A DNA stretch of 9,867 nt from Clostridia bacterium. Its GTDB lineage: Bacteria > Bacillota > Clostridia > Oscillospirales > CAG-272. The translations under genes were made by a program, and so were the position numbers. This document shows positions 1 to 5,710 of this stretch, piece after piece. The notes under the pieces are model-generated. The model did not search any database, was not told the origin of the DNA, and was given only the letters and a program-made list of their open reading frames with translations. Where the stretch lies: NCBI GenBank assembly GCA_017453085.1, contig JAFTKV010000222.1:1-9867 (forward strand), read 5' to 3'. Within the stretch, counting starts at the first letter, position 1; every line of letters begins with the position of its first letter.

Positions 1-728
1 AGCTCAGTAGAGCCGTTGGTGAACGCCTTACGCAGGGCGCGCCAATCGATTTTGCAGGAGGTCAGGTACAAATTGCCTCGTCTGCACAGAATGAAGTAAA
101 GCAGCGGAGCAATGCCGCCCACGAAATAGCTGAGAATCGTAGCAAACGCCGCTCCCTGTACGCCCAACGGAATAACTCCCATCAACAGCCAGTCCAGCAG
201 AATATTGGTCAGACCCGCCGCAACGGTAAAGCCAAGCCCCAAGCCCGGCCGCTCGGCAGTGACAAGGAAGCTTTGAAAAACGTTTTGAAGCATAAATGCA
301 GTGGTGCCTATCATCAAGATCCGTCCGTAAGACACGCATTCAGACAGCATCTCTCCCTCCGCACCCAAAAGCTCAGCCACGGGACGCAGGATGAGCAGAC
401 CGATCACGGTCAGCAAGCCACCCAGCGCAACGGTGGTATAGATCATCAAAGAAAAGATGCTGCGCGCCTTTTCGGTACGCCCTTCTCCCAGCAGCTGTCC
501 CACGATGGCCGAGCCACCGGTACCGATCATAAAGCCCACGCCGCCGAGGGCCATGATCACGGGGAAGATGAAATTGACTGCCGCAAAGGAGGTCTTTCCT
601 ACCACGTTAGACACGAACAGCCCGTCCACCACGCCGTAAATGGAGGTAAAGATCATCATCACGATGGAGGGGAGCACAAAACGGATCAGCTTGCGATAGG
701 TAAAATGATCCGAGAGTTGAATTTTCAT
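1..728 (-). CDS. MATE family efflux transporter, N-terminal part (MepA-like), cut by window edge
   Basis: Reading the minus strand from ATG at 728 gives 242 codons with no stop before the window edge, so the 3' half is missing (MATE proteins are usually about 450 residues). The product begins MKIQLSDHFTYRKLIRFVLP and is strongly hydrophobic, with repeated membrane segments: SIVMMIFTSIYGVVDGLFVS, a segment around residues 50-70 with GGVGFMIGTGGSAIVGQLLG, and later FLVTAERPGLGLGFTVAAG followed by NILLDWLL. These match the first half of MATE cation/drug antiporters, which sit in the cytoplasmic membrane and use Na+ or H+ gradients to export cationic compounds. The ribosome binding site GGAAAGGA lies 7 nt before the ATG. 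A near-consensus promoter lies upstream at 783-811. The family call is firm; substrate and subgroup are not determinable here. Confidence 0.9.
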   Translation of the reverse strand, partial: MKIQLSDHFTYRKLIRFVLPSIVMMIFTSIYGVVDGLFVSNVVGKTSFAAVNFIFPVIMALGGVGFMIGTGGSAIVGQLLGEGRTEKARSIFSLMIYTTVALGGLLTVIGLLILRPVAELLGAEGEMLSECVSYGRILMIGTTAFMLQNVFQSFLVTAERPGLGLGFTVAAGLTNILLDWLLMGVIPLGVQGAAFATILSYFVGGIAPLLYFILCRRGNLYLTSCKIDWRALRKAFTNGSTE

Positions 729-757
729 TGCATATTCCTTTCCGATGGAGTTACAAT
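728..757 (+). promoter_or_regulatory. Possible csaB promoter
   Basis: TTGCAT at 728-733 and TACAAT at 752-757 are spaced by 18 bases and face csaB at 828. The -35 box overlaps the first codon of the divergent MATE gene. It is the best plus-strand candidate I see in the 99-base gap, but it has no TGn extension and is weaker than the other promoters in the window. Confidence 0.3.
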
Positions 758-761
758 AAAA

Positions 762-799
762 GCAGAGTACAAATCAACGGGTAGTATAGCACACTCTGC
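762..799. promoter_or_regulatory. Inverted repeat over the MATE promoter (possible operator)
   Basis: GCAGAGT at 762-768 and ACTCTGC at 793-799 form 7-base arms separated by 24 bases. The right arm lies in the spacer of the MATE promoter and the left arm falls just past the predicted transcription start, so a dimeric regulator bound here would block it. It would also form a stem in a csaB leader transcript if csaB starts upstream. The arms are short, so chance is possible. Confidence 0.3.
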
Positions 800-811
800 A
801 AACAATGTCAA
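783..811 (-). promoter_or_regulatory. Sigma-A-type promoter of the MATE gene
   Basis: On the minus strand there is TTGACA (811-806), a 17-base spacer, and TATACT (788-783), with TGC directly before the -10 box. This predicts a start near 776 and a leader of about 48 nt before the ATG at 728. The match to consensus is 6/6 at -35 and 5/6 at -10. Confidence 0.85.
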
Positions 812-827
812 GGGATAGGGAAAAAAG

Positions 828-1856
828 ATGAAGGTTCTCATTTGCGGTTACGTTGGCGGCGGCAACTGCGGCGACGAAGCGATCTGCGATCGACTGATTG
901 CCGCCATTCGGGCGCAGGGCGATAGGGTCAAGCTCTTGTCTCTGACTCCGTCGGAAAGTATGGTACTCCATCACATCCCTGCCCTCTCCCGCCGCTTTCC
1001 GAAACCGATCAATGCGTTATGGGAGTGCGATCTCTTCGTTCTGGGTGGCGGCACGCTGCTACAGATGCAGACCTCCCGTCGGTCAGCGGTATATTATCTA
1101 TCGTTGGCCGCTCTAGCGGCGGCGATGGGCAAGCCGTGGGTGCTATTGGGCGGGATCGATCCCCTTTCGGGCGGAGTGGGCAAGCTGGCGAAGGCTATAC
1201 TTCCCACCGCGCGGGCGTTTTTCCTGCGGGATCGGGACAGCCTCCAACGAGCAAAATCGCTTGCGCCGTGCGTCCCCCGATTCTACCTCCCCGACAGCGC
1301 GCTCCTTCCCTTTGAAAAAAGCACCTCTGACCGTGAAATGCCTCACTTTCCCTATGCGATAATCTGTCCCAAGGCAGGTGTGAGAGAAAAAACGGTAGCC
1401 CCCATCGTCCAAGCCATAAAAAAACGAGGCTTGCGCCTCGTGTTCTTAGCAATGTCGCGGGAGGATGAAGGGATCTGCGCTGCGCTCTCGGCAAATTTCG
1501 GCGGTGTATGGGTGAGCGTGATGACCCCCTCTGCACCTGCTGCCCGTCGGGTGCGGGCAGAGGTGCTCCTTCCCGATCTGCCGCCCCGCTCGCCTCATCA
1601 CTATTTTGCCGCCCTGCCCTGCGAGATCGCCTGCCGCCTCATCGCAGGAGCAGAGGAAGTCCACTCCGCCCGCCTCCACGGGCTGATCTTTGCGAAGAAG
1701 GTAGGGGTGCAGGCGAATATTCTCCCCGACGGAACGAAGCAGTGGAAGCTTTACGGGTTCTGCCCGCACCCGCCCGCTTTCTTGAAAGAAAGCGGGGCAA
1801 AGAACTTGCAAAAAAACTCGGCAAATACTTGCCGAGCCGGGATTACAACAAAATGA
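828..1856 (+). CDS. csaB: Polysaccharide pyruvyl transferase, CsaB-like
   Basis: The 342-residue product matches the polysaccharide pyruvyl transferase family. CsaB moves a pyruvyl group from phosphoenolpyruvate onto wall polysaccharide, making ketal-pyruvylated polymer to which SLH-domain proteins bind. Visible signatures are the N-terminal glycine loop GYVGGGNCGDEAI (7-19), VLGGGTLLQMQTS (71-83) followed by a YYLSLAALAAAMGKPWVLLG strand-helix unit, FLRDRDSL (132-139), and the near-C-terminal HSARLHGLIFA (279-289). The start at 828 has a weak TAGGG site 7 nt upstream. After about residue 310 the reading frame passes into a GC-rich hairpin repeat and ends in a basic, polar tail (to residue 342) unlike the usual family end, so the natural C-terminus has probably been replaced or truncated. 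The gene converges on recG. The exact acceptor polymer cannot be read from the sequence. Confidence 0.82.
   Translation: MKVLICGYVGGGNCGDEAICDRLIAAIRAQGDRVKLLSLTPSESMVLHHIPALSRRFPKPINALWECDLFVLGGGTLLQMQTSRRSAVYYLSLAALAAAMGKPWVLLGGIDPLSGGVGKLAKAILPTARAFFLRDRDSLQRAKSLAPCVPRFYLPDSALLPFEKSTSDREMPHFPYAIICPKAGVREKTVAPIVQAIKKRGLRLVFLAMSREDEGICAALSANFGGVWVSVMTPSAPAARRVRAEVLLPDLPPRSPHHYFAALPCEIACRLIAGAEEVHSARLHGLIFAKKVGVQANILPDGTKQWKLYGFCPHPPAFLKESGAKNLQKNSANTCRAGITTK
1757..1812 (+). repeat. GC-rich hairpin repeat, copy A, inside the csaB 3' end
   Basis: A C-rich run (TGCCCGCACCC at 1761-1771) leads into a perfect 11-bp hairpin with a 2-base loop: CCCGCTTTCTT at 1773-1783 and AAGAAAGCGGG at 1786-1796. 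This is followed by CAAAGAACTT. The same order (TGCCC...GCACCC, hairpin with a TTCTT/AAGAA core, AAGAACT) occurs on the opposite strand at 1889-1958, so the two are diverged inverted copies of one module. It is read as csaB codons 311 onward. Confidence 0.6.
1810..1836 (-). terminator. Probable Rho-independent terminator of recG; also copy 1 of the ATAC-loop hairpin
   Basis: CTCGGCAA (1817-1824), loop ATAC, TTGCCGAG (1829-1836) make a perfect 8-bp stem. On the minus strand it is followed by seven T residues (1816-1810), the standard intrinsic-terminator layout, about 120 bases after the recG stop. It lies inside the csaB coding frame. The stem-loop core GGCAAATACTTGCC recurs at 7165-7188 and, with one base change, at 7004-7027. 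Confidence 0.65.
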
Positions 1857-1857
1857 T

Positions 1858-1879
1858 GCGCCGTGAGTGTCCACGGCGC
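1858..1879. repeat. 8-bp hairpin just after the csaB stop
   Basis: GCGCCGTG (1858-1865), loop AGTGTC, CACGGCGC (1872-1879). It starts two bases after the csaB TGA and has no T-run on either side, so it is a weak terminator candidate but could protect the csaB mRNA 3' end or add to recG termination. Confidence 0.5.
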
Positions 1880-1888
1880 TTAACAGTA

Positions 1889-1958
1889 GTTCTTGGAGAT
1901 TCCAAAGAACCTTCTTTTAAGAAGGTTCTTTGGTGGGGTGCAGGGGCAAAGCCCCTGC
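1889..1958 (-). repeat. GC-rich hairpin repeat, copy B, abutting the recG stop
   Basis: Read on the minus strand, this starts with GCAGGGGC TTT GCCCCTGC (1958-1940), then ACCCCA, then a perfect 15-bp hairpin with a 2-base loop (arms 1919-1933 and 1902-1916, core CCAAAGAACCTTCTT), then a short tail containing CCAAGAAC. The first base of the element is the last base of the recG TAG codon. The layout mirrors copy A at 1757-1812 in inverted orientation. Confidence 0.6.
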
Positions 1959-4012
1959 TATTGCGTTTCCCCTGCCAGCGTCTCCTCGGCAGCTGAAAAT
2001 GCTGCTTGGAGAAGATTCATGTCGTCACACAGCGATGCCAGTCGGAATCGGAGCTGTCCGTGCTGACGGCCGGAGGGTGCGCCCACCCCAACAGGCGGGA
2101 AAAAGTCGCCCGGTCCGCGCTGTTTTAAGTCAAATTCGGCGATCTCATAGCCGTCGGTAGTGTCGCAGAGAGCGTTCAAACGCGATTTTGCATCCTCACT
2201 TTCAGTATCGCTGACCAGGATGCACCAGGACTTTGCATCGCCTCTGCCCACACGTCCGCGTAGCTGGTGAAGCTGAGAGAGACCGAACCGTTCGGCATTC
2301 TCCACGATCATCAGGGTAGCCGACGGAACGTTGATGCCTACCTCAATGACGGTGGTGGAGACCAGCACCTGCACCTCGCCCGAGGCAAAGCGCGCCATGA
2401 TCTTATCCTTGTCTGCGCCCTTCATTTTGCCGTGCAGGACACCGATCTTCAGGTTCGGATGACGGGCGGCGAAGCTTTCGGCATACTCTACGGCATTGTG
2501 AAGCGGTGTTTTGTCCACCGTGTGGCCGTCGATGCCCACCAGCGCACCCTCGTCCTCCTCATCCTTGGCTTCGATAGAGGGGCAGACGACGTAGGTCTGA
2601 TATCCCTCTGCCGCCTGCTTTTCGATAAATCCTTCCATGCGGGTACGGTAGGTATCGTCTACCAAGAAGGTCGAGACCCTCTTTCGTCCGGGAGGCATAG
2701 TGCGGATGGAAGAAACATCCAGATCTCCGTATAAAACCAGTGCCAGCGTACGGGGAATGGGTGTTGCGCTCATGACCAGATTGTGCACCACCCCATTGGT
2801 GATTCCCGCAAGAGCGTTCCGCTGGGCGATGCCAAATCGATGCTGCTCGTCGGTGATGATCAGCCCGCATTCAGGCAGCTCTACGCCGTCCGAAAGGAGC
2901 GCGTGGGTGCCGATCAGCAGGTCGATCTCTCCAATGGCAGCGGCGGTCTTCACCTTCCGTTTGGCGGCGGCGGTAAGAGAGCCGACCAAAAGTCCCACGC
3001 GGATGCCCAGTGGCGCAAATAGCTTGGTCAGATCGGCATAATGCTGCCTTGCGAGGATTTCGGTGGGTGCCATCAGAGCAGATCGATAGCCGTTTTCGGC
3101 GGCGATATACACCGCTGCTGCGGCGCAGACCGTCTTACCGCTGCCCACGTCGCCCGAGATGAGGCGGCGCATGGCAAGTCCGGAGGAAAGATCCCGTTCC
3201 ACGTCGGCAATGGCTTCCTCCTGACCGGAGGTAAGGGTGAAGGGAAGATTTTTTCGGAAACGATCCCGCATCTCAGGGGTAGAGAGGAGCTTCGGTGCCA
3301 CCAAACGGCGGCGCTCCCGCTTTGCGCCGGCGATCCCCAGAGCAAATTCGTACAATTCCTCGAAAATGAAATAGTTGCGTGCCGCAGACAGGTCGGTAAA
3401 GCTCTCGGGACGATGGATTTTCACGAACGCTTCAGCGCGAGTGCAAAGCCCCTGCTTTTGACGGATGGACGTGGGGATGGAATCCTCGGGCGGCACATCC
3501 AGCGACGAGAGCGCAATGGCCACCAGATTCTGCAGAAACTTCTGATTGATCCCCGCCGTCAACGGATAGATGGGGAACAGCGCAGGGAGCGGGCGAAGTC
3601 GGTTCACCGGCTCAAACTCGGGGGAGGAGATTTCAAATCCGCGGCTGCCGCGGGTCACCTTGCCCCAGAAGCGGACTGTGGAGCCTACATGAAACACCTG
3701 ACGGATAAAGGTTTGGTTAAACCAGAGCGAGGTGATCCTGCCGGTGTCGTCGAAAAGGGTGAAGGTGGTCAGCGTTTTGCGGTTTTTCAGCTGCACCGAC
3801 CTCGGCTCGCTGCCAACGGTCAGGATCATGGCGCACTTTTCCCCGGTGCGGGCGGCTTCCATAATGGTCTGGGTATCGCCGCGGTTCTGATAGGCGCGGG
3901 GGAAGTGCAGGAGCAGATCCTCCACGGTATAGATGTCCAACATGGCCAGCGCTTTGGCTCGGACGCTTCCCACGCCGGGCAGGACGGTGATCTCGCTTTG
4001 CATTGTTACCAT
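1958..4012 (-). CDS. recG: ATP-dependent DNA helicase RecG
   Basis: RecG is a superfamily 2 helicase that remodels stalled replication forks and branch-migrates Holliday junctions. The 684-residue product is the normal length. It has an N-terminal helix-hairpin-like LPGVGSVRAKAL (11-22), an OB-fold wedge domain (about 60-135), then the helicase motifs: Walker A GDVGSGKT (287-294), motif Ia APTEILA (315-321), DEQH box (388-391), SATPIPRTLAL (415-425), TTVIEVGINVP (553-563), and motif VI QLRGRVGRG (583-591). The C-terminal block RGPGDFF...GRQHG is the RecG-specific tail. The frame is open up to 4189, but the ATG at 4012 is preferred because AAAGGAG stands 8 nt upstream and a TTGACA/TACAAT promoter lies just beyond it. 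It converges with csaB. There is a small acidic insert near 482-489 (AKDEEDEG); nothing essential is missing. Confidence 0.97.
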   Translation of the reverse strand: MVTMQSEITVLPGVGSVRAKALAMLDIYTVEDLLLHFPRAYQNRGDTQTIMEAARTGEKCAMILTVGSEPRSVQLKNRKTLTTFTLFDDTGRITSLWFNQTFIRQVFHVGSTVRFWGKVTRGSRGFEISSPEFEPVNRLRPLPALFPIYPLTAGINQKFLQNLVAIALSSLDVPPEDSIPTSIRQKQGLCTRAEAFVKIHRPESFTDLSAARNYFIFEELYEFALGIAGAKRERRRLVAPKLLSTPEMRDRFRKNLPFTLTSGQEEAIADVERDLSSGLAMRRLISGDVGSGKTVCAAAAVYIAAENGYRSALMAPTEILARQHYADLTKLFAPLGIRVGLLVGSLTAAAKRKVKTAAAIGEIDLLIGTHALLSDGVELPECGLIITDEQHRFGIAQRNALAGITNGVVHNLVMSATPIPRTLALVLYGDLDVSSIRTMPPGRKRVSTFLVDDTYRTRMEGFIEKQAAEGYQTYVVCPSIEAKDEEDEGALVGIDGHTVDKTPLHNAVEYAESFAARHPNLKIGVLHGKMKGADKDKIMARFASGEVQVLVSTTVIEVGINVPSATLMIVENAERFGLSQLHQLRGRVGRGDAKSWCILVSDTESEDAKSRLNALCDTTDGYEIAEFDLKQRGPGDFFPPVGVGAPSGRQHGQLRFRLASLCDDMNLLQAAFSAAEETLAGETQ

Positions 4013-4045
4013 AGGATGCGCTCCTTTCTTGATTCTTTCTAATTT

Positions 4046-4074
4046 ATTGTAGCAGAAACAGATTTTTTTGTCAA
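4046..4074 (-). promoter_or_regulatory. recG promoter
   Basis: On the minus strand, TTGACA (4074-4069), a 17-base spacer, and TACAAT (4051-4046) with a TGC extension. The predicted leader is about 27 nt before the recG ATG. Its -35 box lies 5 bases from the -35 box of the divergent promoter at 4080-4108. Confidence 0.85.
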
Positions 4075-4079
4075 GTCTC

Positions 4080-4108
4080 TTGCATAAAGGCATTCGTTTT
4101 GATATACT
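4080..4108 (+). promoter_or_regulatory. Promoter of the small Cys-rich membrane protein gene
   Basis: TTGCAT (4080-4085), a 17-base spacer, and TATACT (4103-4108) preceded by TGA. It predicts a start near 4115 and a leader of about 58 nt before the ATG at 4173. An overlapping TATAAT at 4108-4113 could serve as a shifted -10. Confidence 0.7.
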
Positions 4109-4115
4109 ATAATCA

Positions 4116-4139
4116 TCGAGCCCCTCTGTCACGGCTCGA
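4116..4139 (+). other. Hairpin at the 5' end of the leader before the 83-residue gene
   Basis: TCGAGCC (4116-4122) pairs with GGCTCGA (4133-4139) around a 10-base loop. It begins at the predicted transcription start, so the mRNA would have a structured 5' end, which often protects against decay. There is no T-run, so it does not look like a terminator. Confidence 0.4.
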
Positions 4140-4172
4140 CAAGGGGCGATCGATCGAAAGGATGACCCCGAA

Positions 4173-4424
4173 ATGGACAAGCTATGCAAATTTTGCTGGG
4201 AACAGACTCCTGCTCTGCGCTGGGAATTTCACACCCGTGCCGTCGTGCAGAAAAGTGCCAAGGACAAGACTCCCTTGGGCGGCACCATGTGCAAGGAAGG
4301 TAGTGTAACTCTTCCTCTGTGCGTCATCGGTGCGGCGATCATTCTGGCAATGATCCCTTGTATGTGCGCCTGCCACGCTCATAAGAAGCGAAAAATGCAG
4401 AAAAAGAGCTCTTCTTCCTGCTAA
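4173..4424 (+). CDS. Small cysteine-rich single-pass membrane protein of unknown function
   Basis: I do not recognise this 83-residue protein. It starts MDKLCKFCWEQ, with a CxxC pair (C5, C8) that could bind metal or form a disulfide. A single hydrophobic segment spans about 45-67 (VTLPLCVIGAAIILAMIPCM), ends in a CMCAC run (C63, C65, C67), and is followed by a basic stretch KKRKMQKK and a SSSSC end. Eight cysteines in 83 residues is unusual. By the positive-inside rule the tail would be cytoplasmic and the N-terminal CxxC part outside. The ATG has AAAGGA 10 nt upstream, a good promoter at 4080-4108, and codon use like the neighbouring genes, which supports a real gene. It is followed after 15 bases by a strong hairpin and then the acetyltransferase gene in the same direction, so the two may be co-transcribed. 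Confidence 0.65.
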   Translation: MDKLCKFCWEQTPALRWEFHTRAVVQKSAKDKTPLGGTMCKEGSVTLPLCVIGAAIILAMIPCMCACHAHKKRKMQKKSSSSC

Positions 4425-4439
4425 ATCCGAAACATTTTG

Positions 4440-4473
4440 TGCCGACGAACCGACTTTTCGGCGTTCGTCGGCA
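4440..4473 (+). promoter_or_regulatory. Strong hairpin just upstream of the acetyltransferase ribosome binding site
   Basis: TGCCGACGAAC (4440-4450) pairs perfectly with GTTCGTCGGCA (4463-4473); a further CGA/TCG pair can stack inside. The stem ends 3 bases before the GGAGG site at 4477-4481. There is no T-run, so it is not a normal terminator. It could limit read-through, stabilise the downstream mRNA or modulate translation. Confidence 0.55.
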
Positions 4474-4489
4474 GATGGAGGATATACAT

Positions 4490-5617
4490 ATGGTTTTCAA
4501 AGGCAATATCAACCGGGAAGATTACATTGATTTCGCCAATTACGTCTTCGGCTTCAACGGAGCGGACCGCTCCTTCGACAAGCTGCTGCCCAAGCTGTTC
4601 AAGGAGTGAACCAACACCGCAGAGGACACCTTTTTCGTAAAAGAAGGCGAGCGGCTTGCGGCTTGCGTGGGATCTTTCCCTATCGAATACTCAATCTTGG
4701 GCGAAAAGCTCCCCGTGCGCGGCATCGGCAACGTGGCGGTTCACCCCCGTGACCGCTCCAAGGGCTATATGAAGGAGTGTATGTACGCCGCTCTGGACGA
4801 AATGGTAAAAGAAGGCGTAGCATTCTCGGTACTGTCGGGCAGACGCCACCGCTACAATCACTTCGGATACGTGAAATGCGGTGCATCCATGGGCTATTCG
4901 GTTTCCCGCAAAAACCTGTCCTACGTGATCGCCGATGACTACGAGCCGACAATCTCCATGCGTCGATTGGAACGAGACGATCCCGCGCTTGACGAGCTGT
5001 CTGCTATCTGGCACGCACGCCCCTTCCATTGCACCCGTCCTCGGGAGATGCTCTACGATATTCTCATCTCCTGGCAGTCCGAGCCCTTCGGCTTTTTCGA
5101 GGACGGCAAGCTGGTGGGCTGGGTAATCGTGAAGGGTGACAACGTATGGGAATGCATTGCCGATCCCAAGTATATCCCCGATATGCTGGTGCTTCTTTCC
5201 CGCATATACTGGCATCTGTGCTATCAGATTCCCTATCACGATACCGACATCGCCGACGCCATCTTCCCCTATGCGGAAACCTCCATCACCGAGCCGGAGC
5301 TGGGATTCAATATTTTGGACTACGAGCGTGTGCTTTCCTTGCTCCTTCGTCTGAAAGCCACCTACGAGCCCCTTCTGGACGGCGAGACGGTGGTGGAGAT
5401 CAACGGCTACGCCAAGACCGAGCGGCTGAAGATTGCCGTTTTGGGCGGTGTTCCCACCGTAGAAGCTACCGACGAGGCTCCCGATACGGTCTTCACCCAT
5501 TTGGATGCAATGCGGGCATTCTTCATCGACAACGCCCCCGAGCGGAAGCACTTCTCCCCCGTGGTACGCTCCTGGCTGCCCCTTCCCATCTACATCTATC
5601 ACGCAGATAACGTATAA
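4490..5617 (+). pseudogene. Eis-like GNAT acetyltransferase interrupted by one in-frame TGA
   Basis: From the ATG at 4490, with an excellent GGAGG site 8 nt upstream, the frame reads 39 codons, meets TGA at 4607-4609, then continues open for 335 codons to TAA at 5617. Across the stop, the product (375 residues) fits two-domain Eis-like N-acetyltransferases that use acetyl-CoA: an N-terminal GNAT domain with GIGNVAVHPRDRSKGYM (acetyl-CoA loop RDRSKGY at about 87-93) and GRRHRYNHFGY, a second GNAT-like half, and a C-terminal SCP2-like domain (about 282-375, with VVEINGYAKTERL). The substrate is unknown. The only in-frame restart near the stop is GTG at 4667, with no clear binding site and loss of the first strand and helix. 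The intact downstream frame suggests a very recent nonsense mutation, a base error, or read-through. The stop may not be real, so function is uncertain. Confidence 0.75.
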
Positions 5618-5621
5618 ATCC

Positions 5622-5650
5622 TTGACAAATCACCGCGTTTGTGCTACAAT
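5622..5650 (+). promoter_or_regulatory. Promoter of the M29 aminopeptidase gene
   Basis: TTGACA (5622-5627), a 17-base spacer, and TACAAT (5645-5650) with TGC before it. It starts 5 bases after the acetyltransferase stop and predicts a leader of about 54 nt. A short stem, GGAAGC (5670-5675) with GCTTCC (5687-5692), lies in that leader. Confidence 0.88.
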
Positions 5651-5710
5651 AGCGGTATCGTTGAATATCGGAAGCACCCCTCGGACGCTTCCAAGAAAGT
5701 GAGAAAAATT

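Noticed and set aside
273..818. 181-codon plus-strand frame over the MATE gene
   Set aside because: His/Gln/Asp-rich and without a ribosome site; the minus strand codes for a clear membrane transporter.
3041..4042. Long plus-strand open frame (333 codons) opposite recG
   Set aside because: recG is a certain gene with all helicase motifs; the opposite frame has no recognisable family and is rich in His/Gly/Arg, as expected of an antisense shadow in GC-rich codon use.
4013..4189. N-terminal extension of RecG to the upstream ATG at 4189
   Set aside because: It would run through the recG promoter; the ATG at 4012 has a good ribosome site and gives the usual RecG length.
4607..4609. TGA read as tryptophan or selenocysteine
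   Set aside because: The other long genes (recG, aminopeptidase, URO-D family, CHAP) use TGG for Trp and have no internal TGA, and csaB ends with TGA. No selenocysteine insertion structure is evident, and the position is not a known catalytic site.
4691..5602. 303-codon minus-strand frame opposite the acetyltransferase
   Set aside because: No ribosome site or known motif; the plus strand carries clear GNAT motifs. It is a shadow of biased third positions.
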